Assembly (NCBI RefSeq): GCF_003287735.1
Contig: NZ_NSCM01000043.1
Coordinates: forward strand, 1 to 43,421
DNA from: Photorhabdus bodei
GTDB taxonomy: Bacteria; Pseudomonadota; Gammaproteobacteria; Enterobacterales; Enterobacteriaceae
DNA length: 43,421 nucleotides
Direction of reading: 5' to 3'
A model generated the notes under the pieces. The model saw only the letters and a program-made list of their open reading frames with translations, searched no databases and had not been told where the DNA came from. The stretch's first letter is position 1. Each line of letters starts with the position of its first letter. The position numbers were made by a program, and so were the translations under genes. Shown here in pieces: positions 8,612-16,313 of this stretch.

Positions 8612-10771
8612 CTAAGAATCCTTCATCTGCAAGGTCCACAGTCGGGCATAAAGCCCGTTCAAGGCGAGCAGTTGCTCATGGCTGCCCTGTTCGATCACTT
8701 GACCTTGGTCGATCACCAGAATTCGATGGGCATGGCGCAGGGTATTAAGGCGATGGGCGACGCTTATCACTGTGCGGCCCTGTGCAATGCGTTGTAGATT
8801 GGTCATTACCGCCGCTTCCGACTCGTAGTCCAGGGCGCTAGTGGCTTCATCCAGTAGCAATATTCCCGGATTGGTCAGTAGTGCTCGGGCTAGGGCGATG
8901 CGTTGGCGTTGCCCCCCGGAGAGTTGGCCGCCACGCTCGCCGACTTGGGTCTCATAGCCTCGGTCCAGCGCCTTGATAAAACCATCGGCACCGGCCAAAG
9001 TCGCTGCTTCATACACTTCCGCATCGCTGGCCTGGGGCCGACATAAACGAATGTTCTCGGCGATGCTGCCAGCAAACAGCACGCTTTCTTGCAGCACGAC
9101 GCTCATGTTGCGGCGCAGTGCCACCGGATCCGCGATTGCCAAATCTATCCCATCCACCAACACCTGGCCGTGCTGAGGTACATAGAGGCGCTGCAACAGC
9201 CGAGCCAAGGTGGATTTGCCCGAGCCGGACGGCCCTGTGATACCGATGAATTCGCCGGGATGAATCTCGATATTGAGGTTGCGTAACACCTCCCGACCAT
9301 CTTCGTTGTAACGAAAACGCACGCCTCTGAAACTCACCCCTCCCTGTAGCTTGGGTACGGAGGCCAGGCCGCCATTGCCACTTTCCCCCTCCTCGTCAAG
9401 AATGTCGCCAATCCTGCGCATCGAGATCAGGGTATGCTGGAAATCCTGACAGACTTGGGCCAGACGCAGAATCGGCTGGGTCACGTGTTCCGAGAGCATG
9501 TTGAAAGCGACCAGCTCCCCTGGGCTGAGTTTGCCCTCCATGACTAGAGTAACGCCCCACAGCAGTAGCAGGGCGGAGGTTAACTTCTGGATGAGGTCGA
9601 TTCCCTGACCAGCCAAGATCCCCACCACTTTGGCGCGGAATGAGGCGCGGACGAAGGCAGATAGCTGCCGCTCCCAGCGGTGTAGGAAGCCGGCTTCGGT
9701 GGCGTTGGTTTTGATGGTTTCAATGCCGGTGACTGACTCGGTAAGGAAGGCGGTGTTGTCGGCCCCTAGCTCGTACTCTCGCAATACCCGGGCACGCAGT
9801 ACGGGCCCGACACCTAGCCAGAACAGGAAGTAGAGCACGAGAGAACCGAGCACCAGCCAAGTTAGCTCGGTGGCGTAGGAGAACATCACGGCGACAAACA
9901 GGCCGACGAAGGCTAAATCCAGCACCATAGTCAGCGCTGAACCGGTGAGAAATTGGCGGATCTGGTTCATCTCGCGCACCCGGGCGATGATTTCACCGGT
10001 CTGACGCTGTTGGAAATAGCCCATAGGCAAGGCCATTAGGTGCTGATAGAGGCGGCCAGAGAGCTCGGAGTTGACCTTGCTGGCGAGGTTGGTGAATAGC
10101 CAGGAACGAAGGAAACCATAGACGGGCTCGAACAAAGCCAGAGCCAACATGGCGATTCCTAGCACTTGCAGGCTCGATAGGCTGCGGCTGACCAGCACCC
10201 GATCGATCACGTTCTCGAACAGTATGGGGGTCACTAGGGCGATCACCTGTAGCATCAGAGACACTAGGATTACGTTCCTAAACTGGCTGGCATGTTTGCG
10301 GATGGAAGGCACGAACCAGCCGAAGCCAAACCGCTGCCGTTTCGGCGGTTCGGTCGCCTCCGCCAGCAGCACGGCGCTGCCTTGCCAATGACTAGCGAAG
10401 AGGGTTCGGAGATAGCGACATATCTTACCCGCGCTTGGCTGATACAAGGTAATGAATTCGCCTTCGACTCTCTCTAGCACCTGCCAGCCCTGTTCCGTAT
10501 TCAGCAGGATAGGAAGGGGCAGGGTATCGAGACGGCTCATATCTGTGGAGATGTGGCGTGCCCTCAAGCCGATCCACTGGGCGCAGCGGCATAAGTCCTG
10601 GCTATCTGAGACCCCTTGGGGGCGTCCGAGACGGTGGCTTAGTTGTTCCGGTTCCACCGCCAAGTTGAAATGGCGGGCGGCATGGGTCAGGGCCAGGAGG
10701 CCGCCATCCGCTACCGCCTTGGACGCGTCGACGATGCTCGGTTCCGACAGAATAGATTCGATGGTTGACAT
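8612..10771 (-). CDS. Type I secretion ABC transporter, second copy (RtxE/FitC-like)
   Basis: This 719-residue inner-membrane exporter has the HlyB layout. An N-terminal C39-like domain (about 10-140) shows no Cys of an active peptidase, so it is a docking (CLD) domain. Membrane segments fall at about 165-430, followed by a nucleotide-binding domain with Walker A GPSGSGKST (about 513-521), signature LSGGQRQR (about 614) and Walker B ILLLDEATSALD (about 637). It is expected to power export of the downstream toxin, probably as a heterodimer with the ABC protein at 12138-14279. Its start overlaps the stop of the membrane-fusion gene (TAATG), which points to translational coupling, with a GAGGGA site upstream. 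Position and pairing match RtxE in MARTX systems and FitC in fit clusters. Confidence 0.9.
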   Translation of the reverse strand: MSTIESILSEPSIVDASKAVADGGLLALTHAARHFNLAVEPEQLSHRLGRPQGVSDSQDLCRCAQWIGLRARHISTDMSRLDTLPLPILLNTEQGWQVLERVEGEFITLYQPSAGKICRYLRTLFASHWQGSAVLLAEATEPPKRQRFGFGWFVPSIRKHASQFRNVILVSLMLQVIALVTPILFENVIDRVLVSRSLSSLQVLGIAMLALALFEPVYGFLRSWLFTNLASKVNSELSGRLYQHLMALPMGYFQQRQTGEIIARVREMNQIRQFLTGSALTMVLDLAFVGLFVAVMFSYATELTWLVLGSLVLYFLFWLGVGPVLRARVLREYELGADNTAFLTESVTGIETIKTNATEAGFLHRWERQLSAFVRASFRAKVVGILAGQGIDLIQKLTSALLLLWGVTLVMEGKLSPGELVAFNMLSEHVTQPILRLAQVCQDFQHTLISMRRIGDILDEEGESGNGGLASVPKLQGGVSFRGVRFRYNEDGREVLRNLNIEIHPGEFIGITGPSGSGKSTLARLLQRLYVPQHGQVLVDGIDLAIADPVALRRNMSVVLQESVLFAGSIAENIRLCRPQASDAEVYEAATLAGADGFIKALDRGYETQVGERGGQLSGGQRQRIALARALLTNPGILLLDEATSALDYESEAAVMTNLQRIAQGRTVISVAHRLNTLRHAHRILVIDQGQVIEQGSHEQLLALNGLYARLWTLQMKDS

Positions 10772-12159
10772 TATCGTTCCCTCAATGCTTCGGACTGGTA
10801 CTGTTGTAGTGGGCTGAGTAGGTAGTCGATCACCCGCCGATCACCGGTGCGGATTTCTGCGGTGACACTCATGCCTGCCTGTAGCGGTACCTCATGCTGG
10901 TCCACTGCGATAGAGGAGCGTTCCATCTGGATCTGTGCGGGGAATACCAGGCCTAGCTGTTCATCCTTGACCGCATCCTTGGAGACGTGGGCGACCTTAC
11001 CCCGTATAGTTCCATAGCGGGTATAGGGAAAGGAGTCGACCTTAATTTCCACCGGCTGACCGGCGTGCACGAACCCCACATCTTTGTTCAACACCATCAC
11101 TTCGGTTTCCAGAGAGGTATCATCGGGCACGATCACCATTAGTTGCTGGGCCGATTGCACTACACCTCCCAAGGTGTGGATCGCTAGCTGTTGCACTACG
11201 CCGTCGACTGGTGCCCGCAGGCTTTGCAGCCGCCGTCTCTCGCCGGCCTTTATCAACTGTTGTGTCATGACCGCGATAGCGGTCTGAGTTTCGTTTATCT
11301 GGTCGTAATATTCCCGGCGGGTCTTGGCCAGGTAGCGGTCCCGGCTCTCTTTCAGTACCTGATATTGCTCCTTGAGGACGGTCAGCTCGGCATGCTGTTG
11401 AGAAAGGGTGCGTTCGATTTCCAACTTCTCCTTCTCTTGCTCCAGTAGCTCGACTTTGGGCAATAGCTTGCTGGCGGCCAAGGTACGACGGGCTTCAAGG
11501 CGCACTTTGATATTGGTCATCAGCTTTTCCAGCGCGGTGATATCGGCGTTACGTGCACTTTGGCTCGCTTGGTTGACGCTCATCTCGCTGTCCAGGCTTT
11601 CTAGATTGGCGACGACCTCTTTCCAGATACTGATCAGGTGCTCTCTGGCTAGCTCGACCTGTGCCTGTGGCATACCTTCCTGTACGGCGAAATGCTCAAT
11701 GGGGGTATCGGTTAGCAGGGCCTGTAGTCTAGCCATCTCCAGCCGCTTGAAGTTAAGCTGCTCCTGTAGCTCCTTTAGCTCGGCCTCGACTCCTATGGGG
11801 TTGAGTTTGATCAGCACATCTCCAGTCTTCACCTTTTGTCCGTCACGCACGTGAATCGCCACAATCTCGCCGGCTTCAAGGGATTGGATCACCTTAGAGT
11901 GGCTGGACACCAGCAGCTTTCCTGTCGAGTTGGCATGGATGTCTAGGCGACCGATGGTGGACCAGAGTAGAACCACCAACAGAAACAGGGTCAGTGCCAT
12001 TGCCGTGCACCTTGCCCAAGGCGCGGGAGGTCGTTCAACGATCTCCAGGTAGCCGGGCTGAAACTCGTACTCGTCGCGGGTGCGCTTCGTCGCTTTGGGA
12101 GCGTTACGCTCCCGCTGCCAAGCCCGGAGGACGGTTTTTAGGTGTTTCTTGAATGACAT
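10771..12159 (-). CDS. HlyD-family membrane-fusion protein (RtxD/FitB-like)
   Basis: This periplasmic adaptor links the inner-membrane ABC exporters to an outer-membrane channel. It has a basic cytoplasmic N-terminus, one membrane segment at about residues 52-70 (MALTLFLLVVLLWSTIG), a lipoyl/barrel-sandwich half (SLEAGEIVAIHVRDGQKV), a long coiled coil of about 200 residues, and the C-terminal HlyD half (LRAPVDGVVQQL). I chose the ATG at 12159 because an AAGGAG site sits just upstream and the protein then begins MSFKKHLK. An upstream ATG at 12198 would add 13 residues and overlap the previous gene by 61 instead of 22 bases. It overlaps the next ABC gene by one base. No TolC homologue is in the window, so the channel must be encoded elsewhere. 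Confidence 0.9.
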   Translation of the reverse strand: MSFKKHLKTVLRAWQRERNAPKATKRTRDEYEFQPGYLEIVERPPAPWARCTAMALTLFLLVVLLWSTIGRLDIHANSTGKLLVSSHSKVIQSLEAGEIVAIHVRDGQKVKTGDVLIKLNPIGVEAELKELQEQLNFKRLEMARLQALLTDTPIEHFAVQEGMPQAQVELAREHLISIWKEVVANLESLDSEMSVNQASQSARNADITALEKLMTNIKVRLEARRTLAASKLLPKVELLEQEKEKLEIERTLSQQHAELTVLKEQYQVLKESRDRYLAKTRREYYDQINETQTAIAVMTQQLIKAGERRRLQSLRAPVDGVVQQLAIHTLGGVVQSAQQLMVIVPDDTSLETEVMVLNKDVGFVHAGQPVEIKVDSFPYTRYGTIRGKVAHVSKDAVKDEQLGLVFPAQIQMERSSIAVDQHEVPLQAGMSVTAEIRTGDRRVIDYLLSPLQQYQSEALRER

Positions 12160-14279
12160 GGCTCCGTCTCCTTTCGTAATTCCTGTTGCATCTGCCACAG
12201 CTTGGCGTAGCGGCCGCCCTTGACCAGTAGTTGGTGATGGTTGCCTGATTCGGTGATAAGGCCCTGCTCCAAAGTGATAATGCGATCGCAGTGACGCACC
12301 GTGGACAGGCGGTGGGCAATGATGATGACGGTGCGCCCTAGCGCGATCTCGGCCATGTTGGCCTGGATCAGCGTTTGGGATTCGTCATCGAGGGCACTGG
12401 TCGCCTCGTCGAAGATTAAAATCTTGGGGTTAGCCATCAGCGCGCGGGCGATGGCAATGCGCTGGCGCTGTCCTCCCGATAGGGAACTGCCGGCCTCGGC
12501 CAGTACCGTGTCATAGCCCAGCGGTAATTGCAGGATAAAGTCATGCGCGCCTGCCAGCTTGGCGACGGCCATCACTTTCTCCAGCGAGGCGGAGGGGTCC
12601 TTAAATGCTATGTTGTGGCGCACGCTACGGTTGAACAGGTAGTTCTCCTGTAGTACCACCCCAATCTGGCTACGCAGGTAGCCGGGGTCCAGTTGGTGTA
12701 GGGGGGTGCCGTCGATCAAGATCTCCCCCTCGTCCGGAACGTAGAGCTTCTGTAATAAGCGGGCCAGCGTACTCTTACCCGAACCGGAGGGACCGACTAT
12801 GCCCAGGTTCTCGCCGGACCTGATATGCAGGGTAATTCCCTGCAACACTGGGGCTTGATGGGGCTGGTAGCGGAACACCAGGTTGCGTATTTGCAGATCA
12901 CCGGAGAGTGGTTGCTGAGGACGGATGTTCCCCTGCTCCTGCTCGACGGGCAGGTTGAGTATGTCACCGAGCTTGTCGACGGCGACCCGGGTTTGGACAA
13001 ACTGTTGCCACAGGTCGATTAGTTTGGCGGTGGGTTGGTTGACGTGGGACACCATCATGTTGAAAGCGATCAGTTGGCCTATGGTGAGCTCCAGAGAGAT
13101 CACCATGTTGGCACCCAGCCAGATGATCCCGACGCCGGTCGTCTTCTGTAGTAGCATAACCCCGTGGCTGATGAAGCTGTTGAGGGTCTGAGTGCGGAAA
13201 CCGGCTTTGACCATGCTCGCGGTTTGGGATTCCCAGCGCCGTTGCATCCTGGGTTCTACCGCCAGGCTCTTGATGGTTTCAGCGCCGCTGACGGACTCGT
13301 TCAGGAATGAGGTATTGAGGGCAGCCGTTTGGAACTGTTGTTCGATGCGCTGTTGCAGTGGTTTGGAGCTCAGCCAAGCTAGCAGAAAATAGAGGGGCAA
13401 TACCGCCAGTACCATACAGGTTAGGGACGGCGACAGCCAGAGCATTACCCCGAAGAAGACAAAGGTGGAGGCTAGGTCCACGCTCAGGGTTAGCATGGAG
13501 CCGGTCAGGAAGTCACGAATGCTATCAAGCTCCTGCACCCGGGTGATGATAGCGCCTACCTGACGGTGTTTGAAGTAAAGCAGGGGCAGGCCGAGTAGGT
13601 GCCGGAACAGCTTGATCCCTAGGGTGATATCGATGCGGTTGGCCGTGTGGGCAAAGAGGTATTCGCGTAGCCCCCGGAGCACCACCTCGAACAGCCCAAC
13701 CACTGCCAGCACTATCACCAAGACGTCTAGGGTCGACAACGCCTTGTGCACCAACACTTTGTCCATCACCACTTGGAAAAACAGAGGGGTGATTAGGGCA
13801 AGTAGCTGAAGCATCAGGGAAAAAAGCAGCACCTCGCCGAGGAGGTGGCGATGGCGGATAAACGCGGGTATAAACCAAGAGACATCGAATCTGAGGGAAG
13901 CTTCCCCTAACCGGATCACCTCCCCGCTCCATCTGGCTTCTAGCTCGTTGATGGAGAGTATTTCGGGTGAAACGGCATAAGGAGATTGGATTAGGGCCTG
14001 ATCAGTGGAAAGGCGCGCTAATACAATAAATCCTCCCTGTTTGTCGCGAAAGGCTAGGGGCAGCAGCTTGGGAGTCAGTTTGGGGAATTTTAAACGGCAT
14101 AATGCCAGATCAACATCATGTGCCTTGCCGTACTCTTTTATCGCAGGTTTCAGTTTGTTATGGGGGAGCAGAGGCTGTGGTTCCTGAGCCTCACTTTTAG
14201 CTAATTGCAACAATAATCGGCAACAGTTAAGAGCAGATGACAATGTATCTGCATCGGCGGATATATTTTCCCTATTCAT
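12138..14279 (-). CDS. Type I secretion ABC transporter, first copy (RtxB/FitA-like)
   Basis: This 713-residue HlyB-type exporter opens the operon. The N-terminal C39-like domain (about 15-130) is degenerate, with no protease Cys-His pair visible, as in exporters of uncleaved RTX proteins. Transmembrane segments occupy about 160-430. The ATPase domain carries Walker A GPSGSGKST (about 495), signature LSGGQRQR (about 599) and Walker B ILIFDEATSALDDES (about 620). It overlaps the membrane-fusion gene by 22 bases. Two ABC genes flanking one HlyD gene is the arrangement of atypical MARTX type I systems and of fitABC. Both ATPases look catalytically complete. Their sequences differ enough to be old paralogues, not a recent duplication. 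Confidence 0.9.
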   Translation of the reverse strand: MNRENISADADTLSSALNCCRLLLQLAKSEAQEPQPLLPHNKLKPAIKEYGKAHDVDLALCRLKFPKLTPKLLPLAFRDKQGGFIVLARLSTDQALIQSPYAVSPEILSINELEARWSGEVIRLGEASLRFDVSWFIPAFIRHRHLLGEVLLFSLMLQLLALITPLFFQVVMDKVLVHKALSTLDVLVIVLAVVGLFEVVLRGLREYLFAHTANRIDITLGIKLFRHLLGLPLLYFKHRQVGAIITRVQELDSIRDFLTGSMLTLSVDLASTFVFFGVMLWLSPSLTCMVLAVLPLYFLLAWLSSKPLQQRIEQQFQTAALNTSFLNESVSGAETIKSLAVEPRMQRRWESQTASMVKAGFRTQTLNSFISHGVMLLQKTTGVGIIWLGANMVISLELTIGQLIAFNMMVSHVNQPTAKLIDLWQQFVQTRVAVDKLGDILNLPVEQEQGNIRPQQPLSGDLQIRNLVFRYQPHQAPVLQGITLHIRSGENLGIVGPSGSGKSTLARLLQKLYVPDEGEILIDGTPLHQLDPGYLRSQIGVVLQENYLFNRSVRHNIAFKDPSASLEKVMAVAKLAGAHDFILQLPLGYDTVLAEAGSSLSGGQRQRIAIARALMANPKILIFDEATSALDDESQTLIQANMAEIALGRTVIIIAHRLSTVRHCDRIITLEQGLITESGNHHQLLVKGGRYAKLWQMQQELRKETEPCHSRNT

Positions 14280-14494
14280 TGTGATTTTCCCTTACGTGAT
14301 TCTGTTCTCACGTTGTTAACATAGAAAAGCCTTTCCGCAAGATGATGTATTGCAGAGTCAATTAATAATAATCTGTATTAAGAGCATAGGCTTTAATTTG
14401 AATATATGTCATTTCGATAAGTGGGCGCAAGCTAAAGCTAATAAAAATTGCGGTCAATTAATCAATATTATCCTAAAAATTTTAATTGGGCGTT
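14280..14494. promoter_or_regulatory. Intergenic region with the exporter-toxin operon promoter
   Basis: This AT-rich stretch separates the minus-strand operon from the relict NRPS leader. The minus-strand promoter must lie here, as no gene precedes the operon. An AAGGGA site lies 9-14 bases before the start codon at 14279. I could not pick a single convincing -35/-10 pair. Bases 14440-14494 still resemble sequence upstream of the intact NRPS gene at 16314 (AATAAAAATTGCGGTCAATTAATC compared with similar bases near 16021). Confidence 0.5.
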
Positions 14495-14667
14495 GCTAAT
14501 TTGTTGTTATTAATCGGGGAATGGCATTCAGTTTATGAATATATTGAATTGATGTCAGATATATCTGTTTTTATTTTTTTGGAGAGCAAGAAGTTAGGGG
14601 AAAATATGGGATATAATTGTCATGAATGATATTTTTCAAATTTTTAACAAATTCATTGAGATCGTGA
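14495..14667 (+). promoter_or_regulatory. NRPS-type leader, copy in front of the relict gene
   Basis: This block is clearly related to the leaders of the two intact NRPS genes. It has TTGTTGTTATTAATCG, then TTGAAT at 14544-14549, a perfect dyad CAGATATATCTG at 14556-14567, a T-rich run, GCAAGAAG and TTCAAATTTTTAACAAATTC. The distance from TTGAAT to the ancestral ATG is 124 bases against 122 in the intact genes. The downstream hairpin has partly decayed here (TGTCATGAATGATA). Confidence 0.7.
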
Positions 14668-14950
14668 ATGGCCCTTTACCACCAACTCAGAATGTAAAGA
14701 GCATTCTCCAGACATTTACCTCCAGTGACTTTTTATCAGAATCTTCTCCCGCTATTTCTTTTGTGCCGGATGAAAAGCCAGCGTTTTTACATATCGATCC
14801 ATCGCTAGGTTGGGCACAGGTAATATCTGATACTTTGTTTAAGTTAATCGCTATTCCGTTAGTTTATTGGAGGATAATGAGAATAAAACGGCTTTAGCTC
14901 AGGCTTTGAATAGGGCGCTGGCAATCAGTTGTGAAGGGGAGGTGGTATAG
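14668..14950 (+). pseudogene. Relict NRPS gene: head joined to thioesterase tail
   Basis: The segment starts like the intact NRPS (PLPPTQNVKSILQTFTSSDF, compared with TLPPTQNVKNIPQTLTSSESF) and jumps directly to the end of the thioesterase (ESSPAISFVPDEKP, DPSLGWAQVISDTLFKLIAIP, then ALAQALNRALAIS in another frame). The missing middle corresponds to about 16 kb of the NRPS at 16314. Two smaller lesions are visible. About 82 nt near the start codon are gone, probably between two copies of GTAAATG, which puts the ancestral ATG out of frame. A 10-base deletion after ATTCCG removes the catalytic-His region (GNHFS) and shifts the frame. An accidental open frame from 14622 gives 91 residues, but it is not a credible protein. 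The ancestral stop is at 14948-14950. Confidence 0.9.
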
Positions 14951-14978
14951 TACTAATATATTAATTATTTAACGTTGA

Positions 14979-14995
14979 TATGACAATCCGGTATA
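14979..14995 (+). terminator. Left half of a terminator interrupted by an ERIC
   Basis: The bases ACAATCCGGTATA match the left arm of the intact NRPS terminator at 32734-32766. The right arm is missing, because ERIC sequence begins at 14996. It can no longer form the hairpin. Confidence 0.65.
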
Positions 14996-15055
14996 TATAC
15001 CCGTCATCTTTCAAGTTGTCTCTTTGTTGGCTGCACTCACTCACCCCGGTCACAT
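14996..15055 (-). repeat. Half ERIC element
   Basis: About 60 bases, TATACCCGTCATC through TCACCCCGGTCACAT, match on the opposite strand one half of the full ERICs at 15441, 33147 and 33403. The element stops near the centre of the ERIC palindrome, so the other half has been lost or never formed. Confidence 0.85.
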
Positions 15056-15440
15056 ATGAAATTTAATCTAATCTAGTTTTATTTTTTTATGAATCTTCTT
15101 TGCTATATATAAATATGTCTCATTATTATTCTCATGAATTATTAAGAATAATTCATGTAAAGGTTAGAAATAGCCATATATTTTCCATTGTTAATCTTGA
15201 CCAATATAATGTCTATATATTTCTCTGCTGTCTGGAAATTAAACAACATCGAAATAAAACTATAAATTGATAAATGTCTCAAGGTATCAAGTAAATTACT
15301 TTGTAGAACTATTTACTTGGGTGATATTGTCTTGTAATTAATGATTTATTGCATATGTTATTGTTTTATAGCAATAATGCTTATTGTAAGATAGTGTGTA
15401 ATAAAGCCATTTATAGTTTTAAATTGTTTCTATATGGTAT
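15056..15440. other. AT-rich intergenic stretch
   Basis: Very AT-rich sequence between the half ERIC and a full ERIC. No open frame, RNA or recognisable repeat is visible. It probably represents decayed DNA between the relict and the intact NRPS gene. Confidence 0.55.
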
Positions 15441-15567
15441 TATACCTTATGGATTTCAAGATGCATCGCGGCGGCAAGGGAGCGAATCCCCGGGAGCATA
15501 GATAACTATGTGACCGGGGTGAGTGAGTGCAGCCAACAAAGAGGCAACTTGAAGGATGACAGGTATA
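15441..15567 (+). repeat. ERIC-type repeat, 127 bp
   Basis: The element runs from TATACCTTATGGATTTCAAG to GATGACAGGTATA. Its core, GCGAATCCCCGGGAGCATAG then TGTGACCGGGGTGAGTG, matches the central part of the enterobacterial repetitive intergenic consensus. It is imperfectly palindromic, bounded by TATAC/GTATA, and non-coding. Confidence 0.9.
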
Positions 15568-16144
15568 AATATAATCACATTTATATCGACTCTATAATCT
15601 TATTATTATAAAAAAATATAATGGATTTAATTTGAATTTGTATTGGTTCGTTTACGATATTTACATTAATGATATTATTTATTTGTTGAAAAATAGCGTG
15701 TTATGAATTACTTTTAACCCAGTCTTATATTTTCAAATAATTGAATATATAAGATGGTTTGTAAATGTTGAATAAGTTACATTTGTAATTGAGCTATTAG
15801 TTAATTATTAAGATAAAGAATTTATTTCATAAGTAATTATCAAAGTAAACTTTTTTGATAATTTATTTATTTTATCTTTATAAATATATCATTTGTTTTT
15901 GGAATAATTTCAATTAGATATTAATAGAGAATAGATAAAATACAATGGTGATTTGGTATTTATGCATAATTAAATGCAGTTAACGGTTCCATTTTAAATG
16001 ATGGAATTCAATATTAGCCAATTAAAATTGCAGTAAATCAATCGAACTTATCTAAAAAACGGGAACAAAAATGGAATGTCTTATTCCGAAGCATAAAATA
16101 AATTATTTATTCCGTTGTCAGGAAAATTCATGTCAAAAAATTGT
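15568..16144. other. AT-rich upstream region of the first NRPS gene
   Basis: About 580 bases of extremely AT-rich DNA, with TTTATTT and ATTAAT runs. No gene is visible. From about 16010 the sequence resembles that upstream of the relict (AATTAAAATTGCAGTAAATC), so part of it is ancestral NRPS flank. Such DNA is a plausible target for H-NS-type silencing, which is inference only. Confidence 0.55.
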
Positions 16145-16313
16145 TAGCTGGTTGTTGTTGACGAGGCTATAGCATCCCGTATCTGAATATCTTGAATTGA
16201 TATCAGATGTGTCCGTTTTTATTTCTTGGGGGCAAGAAGTGAGAAAGAAATATTGGTGATGGTTGTCAGAAATGACAGTTTTCAAATTTCTAACAGATTC
16301 GTTGAGGTAGTAA
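16145..16313 (+). promoter_or_regulatory. Conserved leader of NRPS 1
   Basis: The block is shared with the leader at 33865-34033 and the relict leader. It has TTGAAT at 16192-16197, a degenerate dyad CAGATGTGTCCG at 16204-16215, TTTTTATTTCTTGGGGGCAAGAAG, and a hairpin TTGTC-AGAAAT-GACAG at 16263-16278. GAGG lies 8 bases before the ATG as the ribosome-binding site. TTGAAT could be a -35 with a weak -10 (TTTTAT) 19 bases on, which would place the dyad in the spacer; this promoter reading is tentative. Confidence 0.55.

Noticed and set aside
14622..14897. A 91-codon plus-strand frame as a small protein gene
   Set aside because: It begins upstream of the ancestral start, joins an NRPS head to a thioesterase tail, and ends after a frameshift. 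It is part of the relict.
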